This document shows, piece after piece, positions 8,748-17,443 of a stretch of DNA of 64,000 nt. The DNA lies in assembly GCA_947382645.1 (NCBI GenBank), contig CANDAE010000004.1, forward strand, positions 124,001-188,000, read 5' to 3'. The notes under the pieces were generated by a model that ran no database searches, was not told the origin of the DNA, and saw nothing but the letters and a program-made list of their open reading frames with translations. Position 1 is the stretch's first letter. Each line of letters begins with the position of its first letter. The translations under genes were made by a program, and so were the position numbers. This DNA comes from Suilimivivens sp009774465 (GTDB lineage: Bacteria; Bacillota; Clostridia; Lachnospirales; Lachnospiraceae).

Positions 8748-9635
8748 ATGCCGATGGATGATACATTAGAATTAAGCCCCGAAGAAGCAAAACAGGCAAA
8801 GCAGCGGCTTAAGGAAGAAAAGAAAAAATTAAAGAAAGAACAAAAGGAACAGCGCAAGGCTGCTAAGGCCAGAGCAAAGGAAATTGCAAGTGAAGAGGCA
8901 AACCTTTCAGAGGAAGATGAAGGAGGAAGCGGTTCTGTTTTTGCTGTTACATTTGTGATTGTTCTGGTGTGGATTGGTATTTTGTGTCTGGTGGTAAAAC
9001 TGGACTTTGGAGGATTTGGAAGCAATGTTTTGACTCCGGTTTTAAAGGATGTGCCGGTGCTTAATCTGATCCTTCCTAAAAATACCGAGGTTGCAGTGGA
9101 AAATGGCGAGAGCGAAGAATATGGAGGATACACCAATCTGCGCGAGGCTGTGGACTATATTAAAGAGCTTGAGCTTGAACTGGAACGCGCACAGTCTGCC
9201 CAGACAGACAGTTCCGGTGAAGTGGATCAGCTAAAGGCGGAAGTGGAAAGACTTAAGACATTTGAAGACAGTCAGGTGGAATTTCAGAGAATTAAGACTG
9301 AGTTTTACGAGGAAGTGGTTTATGCAGAAAACGGGCCTGGCATAGAGGAATACAGAAGGTATTATGAACAGATGGATCCTGCCACTGCAGAATATCTGTA
9401 TAAACAGGTGGTGGTTCAGTTAGAGGAAAGTAATGAAATTAAGGAGTATGCGCAGGCATATTCTTCCATGAAAGCCAAGGAGGCCGCCGGTATCTTTGAA
9501 GCAATGACAGATAATCTTGATTTGGTGGCGCGAATACTGGGTGCAATGGATGCGGATAGCAGAGGGAAAATTCTGGGGGTAATGGATGCTGAAATAGCGG
9601 CAAAAGTGACCAAATTGATGGATCCCGAATCTTAA
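8748..9635 (+). CDS. MotE / YlxF-like membrane protein of the flagellar operon
   Basis: This 295-residue protein has a highly charged N-terminal helix (residues 10-50, Lys/Glu/Arg), one membrane segment at about 63-84, a coiled coil at about 130-170, and a C-terminal helical domain (about 215-295) resembling the MgtE N-terminal fold, with AKEAAGIFEAM and ARILGAMDADSRGKIL-type repeats. This architecture and its position between fliJ and fliK match the YlxF/MotE group. In some bacteria MotE acts as a chaperone for the MotC stator protein; no motC is seen here, so the partner is unknown. Function is inferred only. Confidence 0.75.
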   Translation: MPMDDTLELSPEEAKQAKQRLKEEKKKLKKEQKEQRKAAKARAKEIASEEANLSEEDEGGSGSVFAVTFVIVLVWIGILCLVVKLDFGGFGSNVLTPVLKDVPVLNLILPKNTEVAVENGESEEYGGYTNLREAVDYIKELELELERAQSAQTDSSGEVDQLKAEVERLKTFEDSQVEFQRIKTEFYEEVVYAENGPGIEEYRRYYEQMDPATAEYLYKQVVVQLEESNEIKEYAQAYSSMKAKEAAGIFEAMTDNLDLVARILGAMDADSRGKILGVMDAEIAAKVTKLMDPES

Positions 9636-9732
9636 GAAATCCGCGCCTTAAACCGATATAAATTATGTACCTTGAAAAAAAGTCTTTATGGACAAAAGTT
9701 CCTGCGGACTTATAAAGAAAGGAGGAGAGCAA

Positions 9733-11130
9733 ATGATGAGTACACCTGTAAAAGGTGTGGGACAGCTTCTAAATTTTGTAGAAACTAAGAATCCCTCTAA
9801 AATGACAGGCGGCATGAACCAGATGGGCAGCTTTGGAGATGTGATGAGCAGAACACAAAGCGGTGGATTAGGCAGTCAAAGCCAGAATACATCTGCAGGT
9901 AAAACCGGAAAAACGCCGGCAGCACAAACCAGCCGTAAGGAGATTGTAAAGTCTGAAAAACCTGCCAAAGAACCTGTTAAGACAGAAGATGTGACAGCAG
10001 GGCAGAGCCAGGCGGCAGAAGAAGCAGGCAGCGAAATGACACAGGAAGTGGCAAAGGAGCTGGGTGTTTCAGTTGAAGAAGTGGAAAAGGCAATGGAAGA
10101 ACTTGGAATTTCCGCAGTTTCCCTTTTGGATCCGTCCGTTTTAAGGCAGCTTGTACTGCAGATAAGCGGTGAACAGGATGCTACAGCGCTGCTCACAGAT
10201 GAAGGTCTTTTTGCAAAGCTGCAGGCATTGCTTGATGCAGCGGCGCAGTTGAAGTCAGATCTTGCAAAGGAGCTTAACATTTCCCCTGAAGATATGCAGG
10301 CTTTGTTTAAAGCAATGGAGAATGGTAAAAATCCGGCAGCGGGAGAAGGCCTGGAGCAGGAAGCTGTAGATTCAGCGGAAGAAAATACACCTCAGATTAC
10401 AGTGGAGGTGAAATCCGGAGGCGATGAAATCAGACTCAGTACTGATGAAAAAGGCAATGTTACAGGAACTGTAGAGGTGATACCCTCAAATGCGGAAGAA
10501 AACACTACAGGACAATCTGCAGATGCGCAGGCAAAAAACAGCGGCCAGGGAAAAGAACAGTCTGAAAACATGATGCATGCAGGAAACCAGTTACTGGAAG
10601 GACTGCAGCAGGATAATGGGCAGGCGGCGGAAGTATCTTTTGAACAGACCACAGCACATTTCAGTGAACAGACACAGGATATTATGAATCAGATTATGGA
10701 CTATATGAAGATTCAGTTAAAGCCTGGCATGGAACATCTGGAAATGCAGTTACATCCGGCAAGTCTTGGTACAGTGCAGGTACAGATTTCCGCAAGAGGC
10801 GGCGAGATTACAGCCCAGTTCCATGTACAGAATGAAACGGTAAAGGCGGCAATTGAAAGCCAGATTTCCACTTTACAGGAAAGCTTTAAGGAACAGGGCG
10901 TTAAAGTGCAGGAAATTCAGGTGACCGTAGAGAGTCACGGATTTGAAAGCAACCTCTGGCAGGGACAGGGGAGAGAAGAAAACGCTTCCTCACAAAATGG
11001 AAGAAAGCAGCCCAGACGAATTAACTTAAATGAGTTAAATGGCGCATTTACAGAAGAGGCAAGCGAAGAAGAAGTGCTTGCAGCCAAATTAATGGAAGCA
11101 AACGGCAATACAGTAGATTATACTGCATAA
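9733..11130 (+). CDS. fliK: Flagellar hook-length control protein FliK
   Basis: FliK measures hook length and switches FlhB specificity from hook to filament export. The start at ATG 9733 is set by GGAGGAGAG just upstream; an in-frame ATG at 9688 lacks a site. The 465-residue product has a long low-complexity Gln/Glu/Ala/Ser-rich region, as expected of the ruler. The C-terminal Flg_hook domain (about residues 325-400) contains LKPGMEHLEMQLHPASLGTV and then GEITAQFHVQNETVKAAIES. It is placed before flgD, as in Bacillus. Confidence 0.94.
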   Translation: MMSTPVKGVGQLLNFVETKNPSKMTGGMNQMGSFGDVMSRTQSGGLGSQSQNTSAGKTGKTPAAQTSRKEIVKSEKPAKEPVKTEDVTAGQSQAAEEAGSEMTQEVAKELGVSVEEVEKAMEELGISAVSLLDPSVLRQLVLQISGEQDATALLTDEGLFAKLQALLDAAAQLKSDLAKELNISPEDMQALFKAMENGKNPAAGEGLEQEAVDSAEENTPQITVEVKSGGDEIRLSTDEKGNVTGTVEVIPSNAEENTTGQSADAQAKNSGQGKEQSENMMHAGNQLLEGLQQDNGQAAEVSFEQTTAHFSEQTQDIMNQIMDYMKIQLKPGMEHLEMQLHPASLGTVQVQISARGGEITAQFHVQNETVKAAIESQISTLQESFKEQGVKVQEIQVTVESHGFESNLWQGQGREENASSQNGRKQPRRINLNELNGAFTEEASEEEVLAAKLMEANGNTVDYTA

Positions 11131-11160
11131 CAAACACGACAAGTGTGGAAAGGAGAAAAA

Positions 11161-11913
11161 ATGTCAGCAACAGCAGTAGTAGAAAATGGTAAAATTGTAG
11201 AAACAGCCTCCCAAACCTCAACAAAAAAGGCAGCCAGTAAAAATGGCATGGATAAGGATGCTTTCTTACAGCTCCTGGTAGCACAGATGAAATATCAGGA
11301 TCCATTAGAGCCTACCTCGAATACGGAGTACATAGCACAGTACGCCACCTTTTCACAGGTAGAGCAGATTCAGAATATGGCGGCTACTATGGAACTGTCC
11401 AGAGCATCATCAATGGTTGGAAAGCTTGTGGAAATCAGGACAATGACCAGCACAGGAGATTATAAGAGTGTTCAGGGTTCCGTGGAATATGTCACCTATG
11501 AAAATGGTAAAGCATATGTTTCTGTTGACGGTGCTTTATATTCAGCAGATGATGTGGTAGCAATCATTGACGAGACCTATCAGACAGCATTTGATCTTGC
11601 AGTGGCATTTGTGACAGCATTGGGTAAACTGCCTAAGGTGGAAAACCTTACCATTGCCGATAAGGAAAGTGTAGAGACTCTTCAGAAAGGCTTCAACAGC
11701 ATGACAGCATATCAACAGTCATTTATTCCGGAGGAATATATCAAAGCGCTCCAGAAATATGTTGAGAGAATGGCTGAGCTGGTAAAGGCGGAAGAAGATA
11801 ATAAAGGTGATGGAGAAGGCGATGGTGAAGGTGAAGGAAGCGGCGGCGACACTGGAACAGAAGGTGAAGGCGGCGGAGAAAGCACCGAAGCAGCCGGAGG
11901 CGTAGAGGCATAA
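11161..11913 (+). CDS. flgD: Flagellar hook-capping scaffold FlgD with extra C-terminal module
   Basis: FlgD caps the growing hook and is needed for FlgE polymerisation. ATG 11161 follows AAAGGAG; an upstream GTG at 11143 is less likely. The conserved N-terminal region (KDAFLQLLVAQMKYQDPLEP then NTEYIAQYATFSQVEQIQNM) is followed by a short Tudor-like part ending at LYSADDVVAIID. After about residue 140 comes an unusual helical segment of about 65 residues (TIADKESVETLQKGFNSMTA), resembling the small helical modules of Gram-positive surface proteins. The last 35 residues are a Gly/Glu/Asp-rich acidic tail. Total 250 residues; the extension is not part of the canonical core. Confidence 0.93.
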   Translation: MSATAVVENGKIVETASQTSTKKAASKNGMDKDAFLQLLVAQMKYQDPLEPTSNTEYIAQYATFSQVEQIQNMAATMELSRASSMVGKLVEIRTMTSTGDYKSVQGSVEYVTYENGKAYVSVDGALYSADDVVAIIDETYQTAFDLAVAFVTALGKLPKVENLTIADKESVETLQKGFNSMTAYQQSFIPEEYIKALQKYVERMAELVKAEEDNKGDGEGDGEGEGSGGDTGTEGEGGGESTEAAGGVEA

Positions 11914-11955
11914 TTTTCAGCAGGATGCGAAGCAGCTCTCAAGGAGGAGGGGAAT

Positions 11956-12354
11956 ATGAAAATTCAAAACAATGGATTCCTTTCAATTGAACAGCTCAAG
12001 GATCAATACTTAAACCAGAACAAAGGGGCAGTACCGGTAAAGAGTACAGACGGAAGAACTTTTCAGGAAATTCTGGAAAGCAGCCAGAGCGCAGGCACAG
12101 GAGAGGTAAAATTCTCCAAACATGCGGCAGGAAGACTGGCAGACCGGAACATTGAACTCACATCGGGACAGATGGAACGCTTACAGGAAGGTACCCAGAG
12201 GGCACAGCAGAAAGGAATTAAGGAATCACTGGTGATTGTGGATCAACTGGCATTTATCGTAAATATTCCAAACAGTACGGTAGTGACGGCAATGAGCCAG
12301 AATGACGCAGTGGAAAATGTATTTACTAATATTGACGGAGCCGTAATTATTTAG
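11956..12354 (+). CDS. Flagellar operon protein, TIGR02530-like
   Basis: This 132-residue protein matches the family of small flagellar-operon proteins found between flgD and flgE in clostridia and bacilli (TIGR02530, from memory of the family). The characteristic core VKFSKHAAGRLADRNIELTS is followed by a predicted helix and a stretch IVDQLAFIVNIPNSTVVTAM. It has no signal peptide or membrane segment. Its biochemical role is unknown; the constant position suggests a role in hook assembly or its timing. GGAGGAGGGG precedes ATG 11956. Confidence 0.85.
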   Translation: MKIQNNGFLSIEQLKDQYLNQNKGAVPVKSTDGRTFQEILESSQSAGTGEVKFSKHAAGRLADRNIELTSGQMERLQEGTQRAQQKGIKESLVIVDQLAFIVNIPNSTVVTAMSQNDAVENVFTNIDGAVII

Positions 12355-12431
12355 CCGGACCTTATGGAGGCTTTAAGTTCTCGACTGACAGAGAGAGCAT
12401 GCGGCAATAAGTTTAAGGAGGTCATTTCGTT

Positions 12432-13859
12432 ATGATGAGATCACTTTTTGCTGGTGTGGCAGGCCTTAGAACACACCAGACAAGAATGGACGTTATTGGT
12501 AATAATATTGCCAATGTTAACACAACAGCTTACAAATCACAGTCTATGACATTCAGCGACCTGATGTATCAGACCACACAGGCGGCATCCGGCGCCAATG
12601 CAACTACAGGCATAGGCGGTGTGAATGCAAGACAGATCGGTCTTGGTTCCAAGACCAGTGCAATTAAAACAGCAATCAGTACCCAGGGGGCCAGTCAGAC
12701 TACCAACGATCCCTTTGATGTTATGATTACAGGGGATGCATTTTTCGTAGTCAGCAACGGCTCTACCAACTTCTTTACAAGAGATGGTTCCTTCTATATC
12801 GACGGAAAAGGAAATCTGGCAATGACCAGCAATGGTTATAATGTTATGGGATGGTATCCGGATACAGATCCTAATAACGCCGGAAATATCAAGAAGGATA
12901 CGGTGCAGGCATTACGTATTATGACACCGGAAAATATGACATATCCCCCGGAAGCTACCACCAAAGCAACCATCAGCGGCAGCGTAGATAAATTTGATCC
13001 GGATATTAATGCTACTTCGGGAAGAATCATGAATCTGGATTTTTTTGATAACCAGGGGTATAAATATACGGCAAAGTTAAGCGTCCATGCGATTAATGGA
13101 GATACGGGAGAGTTCTATGTGCAATTGGATGATATTTTAAATGCCAATGGAAAGAGTGTTACTGCGGCTGTAGCAGATGGCGGAAATGGACTTAATAAAG
13201 ATAATATCAAATTAACTACAGCAGTTAACACCAATACAGCTACCACTCCTGCAACTGGTGCAGGCGGATGGGGATCTGCAACATTAAATTATGTAGATGG
13301 AAAAGGTACTTTTGAAGGTGTAAATAGTACTCACGGAACAGCAGGCGGCAAGACCATTGCCCTTCATTTTGAGGGAATTCCCAATTTCTCAGACATTGAA
13401 ATTGATTTTTCCAATACGCAAAATTATAATGTTAACGCCACATCCACTATTGGAGCAGTACCCGGTGAGCCTAACGGAAATGGTTCCGGACGTAAAATTG
13501 GTGAGATGAGCGGCATTAACATTCAGAAGGATGGAATGATCTATGCATCCTATGATAATGGGTGTACCAAACTGCTTGGACAGATTGCAGTGGCAACTTT
13601 TGCAAATCCTTCCGGTCTTGCAAAAGAAGGAGATAACCTGTACTCGGCAACCATGAACTCCGGTGAATTTGACGGTATCGGAGAGGATATTACAGAAGGC
13701 GGCGGGTACATGAATTCCGGTATACTGGAAATGAGTAATGTAGACCTTGCTGCTGAATTTACGGAAATGATCACCACTCAGAGAGGTTTCCAGGCAAACA
13801 GCCGTATCATTACTGTTTCAGATACGCTTTTAGAGGAACTGACAAATCTGAAGAGATAA
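12432..13859 (+). CDS. flgE: Flagellar hook protein FlgE
   Basis: FlgE polymerises into the hook. The product has 475 residues, within the family range. The N-terminal export and polymerisation region reads MRSLFAGVAGLRTHQTRMDV and then IGNNIANVNTTAYKSQSMTF. The C-terminal partner helix contains SNVDLAAEFTEMITTQRGFQ and ANSRIITVSDTLLEELTNLK. The middle part (about residues 170-350) is the variable surface-exposed domain. GGAGGT lies 10 bases before ATG 12432; a second ATG at 12435 is also possible. Confidence 0.97.
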   Translation: MMRSLFAGVAGLRTHQTRMDVIGNNIANVNTTAYKSQSMTFSDLMYQTTQAASGANATTGIGGVNARQIGLGSKTSAIKTAISTQGASQTTNDPFDVMITGDAFFVVSNGSTNFFTRDGSFYIDGKGNLAMTSNGYNVMGWYPDTDPNNAGNIKKDTVQALRIMTPENMTYPPEATTKATISGSVDKFDPDINATSGRIMNLDFFDNQGYKYTAKLSVHAINGDTGEFYVQLDDILNANGKSVTAAVADGGNGLNKDNIKLTTAVNTNTATTPATGAGGWGSATLNYVDGKGTFEGVNSTHGTAGGKTIALHFEGIPNFSDIEIDFSNTQNYNVNATSTIGAVPGEPNGNGSGRKIGEMSGINIQKDGMIYASYDNGCTKLLGQIAVATFANPSGLAKEGDNLYSATMNSGEFDGIGEDITEGGGYMNSGILEMSNVDLAAEFTEMITTQRGFQANSRIITVSDTLLEELTNLKR

Positions 13860-14027
13860 TATGATATTAAGGTGACATGAGTTGGAGAATATGGTAATAT
13901 AAATTATATAGCGGAGAGGGGGCCAAAAAGCTGGTTCCCTCTAATCGTTTGTTACTGATATAGTCCTTTTTTACTATTTGGGAATCTTATGGTAATTTCT
14001 TAAAAACAGCACGGAGGAATACGTAAT

Positions 14028-14213
14028 ATGATAGAAGTTACGAAGATAAACGGGACGAAAGTATTGATAAATCCCGATTTAATGGAACTTGTGGAGGAAA
14101 CGCCGGATACAGTTATTTCATTTACCACAGGCAGAAAAATAATTGTAAAAGAAAGTAGACAAGAAGTAAAAAATCTTGTAAAATTGTATCGAAAGGAAAT
14201 TTTTGCGGATTAA
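14028..14213 (+). CDS. swrD: Swarming motility protein SwrD (FlbD/YlzI family)
   Basis: The 61-residue protein starts MIEVTKINGTKVLINPDLME, the hallmark of the FlbD/YlzI family, and has the later motif TGRKIIVKES. In B. subtilis SwrD (YlzI) increases flagellar motor torque and lies between flgE and fliL. Here it sits between flgE and motA, so a role with the stator fits the context. A GGAGGAA ribosome binding site precedes ATG 14028. The 168-base gap before it has an imperfect hairpin near 13914-13941 but no convincing terminator. Confidence 0.92.
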   Translation: MIEVTKINGTKVLINPDLMELVEETPDTVISFTTGRKIIVKESRQEVKNLVKLYRKEIFAD

Positions 14214-14234
14214 CGTAAAAAAAGGTGTAAAACA

Positions 14235-15026
14235 GTGGATTTAGCGTCAATTTTAGGCCTGCTGCTTTGTTTGGTCATGTTTATATATGGTATTATTGAT
14301 AATGCAGGTGCATCGAATTTTGGAAGGTATCTGGATTTCCCATCAGCAATTATTACCTTTGGCGGTTCTTTCTTTGCGGTTTTGGCATCCTTTTCCCTTT
14401 CTGATTTTACAGGAGGCCTGAAAAGCTTCATGCTGGTGTTTAAGGCACCCAGCACAGATGTCAGAGGTATGATACAGAAGATTATTGATCTGTCAAATGT
14501 AGCCAGAAAGGAAGGCCTGCTTTCTCTGGAAGAGGCAGCCGGCGATCTGGAAGATGAGTTCATGAAGAAGGGAATTCTTCTGATCGTGGATGGTACAGAT
14601 CCTGAATTAGTGCGCGGCATTATGGAGACTGAGCTGATAAGTACGGAAGATCGTCATAAATCAAAAATTAATTTTTGGGAAACACTGGGAGCTATGGGAC
14701 CTGCCTGGGGTATGATTGGTACCCTGATAGGTCTTGTTAACATGCTTTATGAAATGGATGATCCTTCCAGTATCGGACCTTCTATGGCGGTTGCACTTAT
14801 TACAACCCTGTATGGTTCTATTTTGGCCAACTGGATATGTGCACCGGTAGCATCCAAGTTAAAGACAAATAATTCCAATGAAATTATGGTTAAGGAAATT
14901 ATGATAGAGGGACTCCTTTCCATTCAGGCAGGAGAAAACCCCAGAGTTATTGAAGAAAAGCTGAAATCATTCCTTTCACCGGGTGACCGGGTGACACAAG
15001 ATGGCGGAGGTGAAGAGGATGGCTAA
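14235..15026 (+). CDS. motA: Flagellar stator protein MotA
   Basis: MotA forms the proton-channel stator with MotB and contacts FliG. The 263-residue product starts at GTG 14235 after AAAGGTG. Four membrane segments are visible: near residues 3-23, 32-50, about 150-170 and about 180-200. The cytoplasmic loop between segments 2 and 3 carries the charged stretch, and the conserved segment ETLGAMGPAWGMIGTLIGLV is present. The motA 3' end overlaps motB by 8 bases and supplies its ribosome binding site. Confidence 0.96.
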   Translation: MDLASILGLLLCLVMFIYGIIDNAGASNFGRYLDFPSAIITFGGSFFAVLASFSLSDFTGGLKSFMLVFKAPSTDVRGMIQKIIDLSNVARKEGLLSLEEAAGDLEDEFMKKGILLIVDGTDPELVRGIMETELISTEDRHKSKINFWETLGAMGPAWGMIGTLIGLVNMLYEMDDPSSIGPSMAVALITTLYGSILANWICAPVASKLKTNNSNEIMVKEIMIEGLLSIQAGENPRVIEEKLKSFLSPGDRVTQDGGGEEDG

Positions 15027-15825
15027 AAGAAAACCGGATGAACCGCCCAAAGGCGCCCCGGCGTGGCAGTCCACGTTTGCCGATCTTATGAATCTTCTTC
15101 TTTGCTTTTTTGTTATGCTGTTTTCCATGTCCACAATGGACGCTCAGAAATTTGAACTTTTAGCGGCGTCCTTTAATCAGACTTTCAGCATTTTTTCGGC
15201 AGGAGCTTCTACAATTGGAGAGGGAGTTATGGTTGGTATGGGAGTCAGTCAGTTAAATGAACTGGCGGAGTATATCAACAGTACCGGAAGGGATGATGAA
15301 GGGGAAACAATTCCGGAGGATCTTGAATCTGCTGCAGATATGATGGAAGAAGCCAAGGTAAAGGAATCTGAACAACTGGCAGGTAAGATAGAAGAAGCAC
15401 TGGATGAAAAGAACCTGGGAAAAGAAGTTGATATTGAATTTACATCCCAATATGTTCAGCTTACGTTAAATGGCGCGCTTTTGTTCGACTCCGGAAGTGT
15501 GGAGATTAAGGAAGAGGCACTGCCTTTGATGAATCAGTTGGGAATCATCCTGCAGAGGTTCAGCGATGGGGTGATTGAGATAGAGGGACATACGGATAAT
15601 GTTCCCATGTCAGGTGCCAAGTATTCTAACAATGATGAGCTGAGCAGTGGGCGTGCACTTTCTGTTTTTTATTATTTGAAGGAAAATACTACGCTTGATA
15701 TAACCAAGATCAAACATTCTGGAAGAGGTGAATATGATCCTGTTGCGGATAATTCCACAGAGGAAGGAAGAGCCAAAAACAGAAGAGTAGTAATTAAAAT
15801 ATATAATTCATTAAGTTCCTATTAA
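15019..15825 (+). CDS. motB: Flagellar stator protein MotB
   Basis: MotB anchors the stator to peptidoglycan and carries the channel aspartate. ATG 15019 is preferred over ATG 15001, because GGAGGTGA at 15006-15013 then lies 5 bases upstream. The 268-residue product has one membrane segment (about 20-45) with Asp22 in STFADLMNLLLCFFVMLFSM as the likely proton-binding residue. The C-terminal OmpA-like domain contains IEIEGHTDNVPMSGAKYS and then LSSGRALSVFYYL. It overlaps motA. Confidence 0.97.
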   Translation: MAKRKPDEPPKGAPAWQSTFADLMNLLLCFFVMLFSMSTMDAQKFELLAASFNQTFSIFSAGASTIGEGVMVGMGVSQLNELAEYINSTGRDDEGETIPEDLESAADMMEEAKVKESEQLAGKIEEALDEKNLGKEVDIEFTSQYVQLTLNGALLFDSGSVEIKEEALPLMNQLGIILQRFSDGVIEIEGHTDNVPMSGAKYSNNDELSSGRALSVFYYLKENTTLDITKIKHSGRGEYDPVADNSTEEGRAKNRRVVIKIYNSLSSY

Positions 15826-15858
15826 TTTCTGGAATAATGAAGAAAGGTTGTAGTAAAT

Positions 15859-16395
15859 ATGAAAAAGAATCTGATTTCCATAGTGATACTGGCATTGCTG
15901 GTGGTGAATCTTGTTTTGACTGCTATCATGATGTTTGGTGTTATGAGCACCAACAAAAAAACGGCGGCTCTGGTAGGTAAGATTGCTTCAGCAATCAGCC
16001 TTGATTTAGGAGAGAGCGCAGAAGGAGGAGAAGCAGCAAAAGAAGTTTCCATAGCAGATACAGCTACCTATACAATTGCAGATATGACAATTCCTCTTAA
16101 GAAAAGCGAACCCACGGAAGATGGAGAGGTAGATGATAAAGATCATTATGCGTTGATTTCCGTCACCATATGCATGGACAGTAAAAGTAAGGATTATAAA
16201 ACCTATGGTGAAGAGATAGCCACCAGAGAGGATTTAATTAAAGGACAGATCAATGATGTAGTCAGCCAGTTTACGATAGAGGACATTAAGGCAAATTCTC
16301 AACTTGTAAAAGATGAAATATTGAAGAAAGTTCAGGAGCTCTTTAATTCGGACTTCATTTTTGATGTAACTCTGCCTAAAGAGAATTACCAGTAA
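15859..16395 (+). CDS. fliL: Flagellar basal body-associated protein FliL
   Basis: FliL surrounds and supports MotA-MotB stators. The 178-residue product has an N-terminal membrane anchor (about residues 4-28), a short linker, and a C-terminal FliL domain; ITVCMDSKSKDY-like and DVVSQFTIEDIKAN segments follow the family layout, as does an ending of FDVTLPKENYQ. Its position directly between motB and fliM supports the call. AGAAAGG precedes ATG 15859. Confidence 0.85.
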   Translation: MKKNLISIVILALLVVNLVLTAIMMFGVMSTNKKTAALVGKIASAISLDLGESAEGGEAAKEVSIADTATYTIADMTIPLKKSEPTEDGEVDDKDHYALISVTICMDSKSKDYKTYGEEIATREDLIKGQINDVVSQFTIEDIKANSQLVKDEILKKVQELFNSDFIFDVTLPKENYQ

Positions 16396-16459
16396 ATAAC
16401 GGGTTTTCACGAATGTGTTTACTTAAGACAAACGACATAAATAAAGGAGGTGAAAACTC

Positions 16460-17440
16460 GTGGGCGAGGTATTATCTCAAAGCGAAATAGATAATTTGCT
16501 TGCTGCGTTAAGCAACGGCGAACTGGACGTTGATCAAATGCAGGAATCGGGAGACCGGCAGGTTAAGGACTATGATTTTAAAAGGCCTACGAAGTTTTCC
16601 AAAGAGCATTTAAGGACTCTTGAGATTATATATGAACATTATGGAAGGCTGCTTTCCACAAACCTTCCGGTTTATTTAAGAAAAAATATACAGGTATCGG
16701 TAGCAAGTTCCGAGACAGTTATCTTTTCGGAATTTACCAATGCATTATCTAATCCTGTTATTTTGGGAATTGTAGATTTTAATCCGCTGCCTGGAAATAT
16801 TATTATAGAATTATCTCCTAATCTTGGATTTGCAATGATTGACCGTATGCTGGGCGGGCAGGGAGTGCCTCTTGAGAAAAGCAGAGACTTTTCAGAAATT
16901 GAGATGACAATTCTGCAAAAGCTGATTGTTGTCTGTATGCAGCTTATGCGTGAACCCTGGAAAAATGTAATTGACATTAATCCCATGATGGAGAGAATTG
17001 AAACCAATGCGCAGTTTGCGCAGGTAATTGCGCCCAGTGACATGATTGCAATTGTTTCATTGAGTGTCAAGATTGGTGATGTAGAAGGATTTATGAATAT
17101 ATGTCTTCCTTTTTTTACACTAGAAGATGTGATGGATAAGTTGAATACCAAGTATTGGTTCTCAACAATGCAAAAAGATGATAAAGTAGATTATGAGGAG
17201 CATATTGAATCGCTCATAAAGAGAATAGATGTACCGGTAAAAGCAGTCCTGGGAAAAAGTCTGGTATCAGTCAATGATTTTCTGAACCTTCAGGTGGGAG
17301 ATATCATACGATTAGATGCAAGAGTAGATTCGGAGATGGAAGTATTTGTTGGTAATATTAAAAAATTTACTGCACTTCCGGGATCTAATAGGGATCAATA
17401 TGCGGTCCGAGTGGCATCAGTGATAAGGGAGGAGGAATAA
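16460..17440 (+). CDS. fliM: Flagellar motor switch protein FliM (GTG start)
   Basis: FliM forms the middle of the C ring and binds CheY-P. The product has 326 residues and starts at GTG 16460, with AAAGGAGGTGA upstream. The N-terminal CheY-binding peptide (LSQSEIDNLLAALSNGEL) is intact, followed by the CheC-like middle domain and a C-terminal FliN-like domain (KAVLGKSLVSVNDFLNLQVG, about residues 260-279). Only three bases separate it from fliY. Confidence 0.97.
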   Translation: MGEVLSQSEIDNLLAALSNGELDVDQMQESGDRQVKDYDFKRPTKFSKEHLRTLEIIYEHYGRLLSTNLPVYLRKNIQVSVASSETVIFSEFTNALSNPVILGIVDFNPLPGNIIIELSPNLGFAMIDRMLGGQGVPLEKSRDFSEIEMTILQKLIVVCMQLMREPWKNVIDINPMMERIETNAQFAQVIAPSDMIAIVSLSVKIGDVEGFMNICLPFFTLEDVMDKLNTKYWFSTMQKDDKVDYEEHIESLIKRIDVPVKAVLGKSLVSVNDFLNLQVGDIIRLDARVDSEMEVFVGNIKKFTALPGSNRDQYAVRVASVIREEE

Positions 17441-17443
17441 GGC

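Noticed and set aside
13860..14027. Terminator before swrD
   Set aside because: The hairpin near 13914-13941 is imperfect and not followed by a T run.
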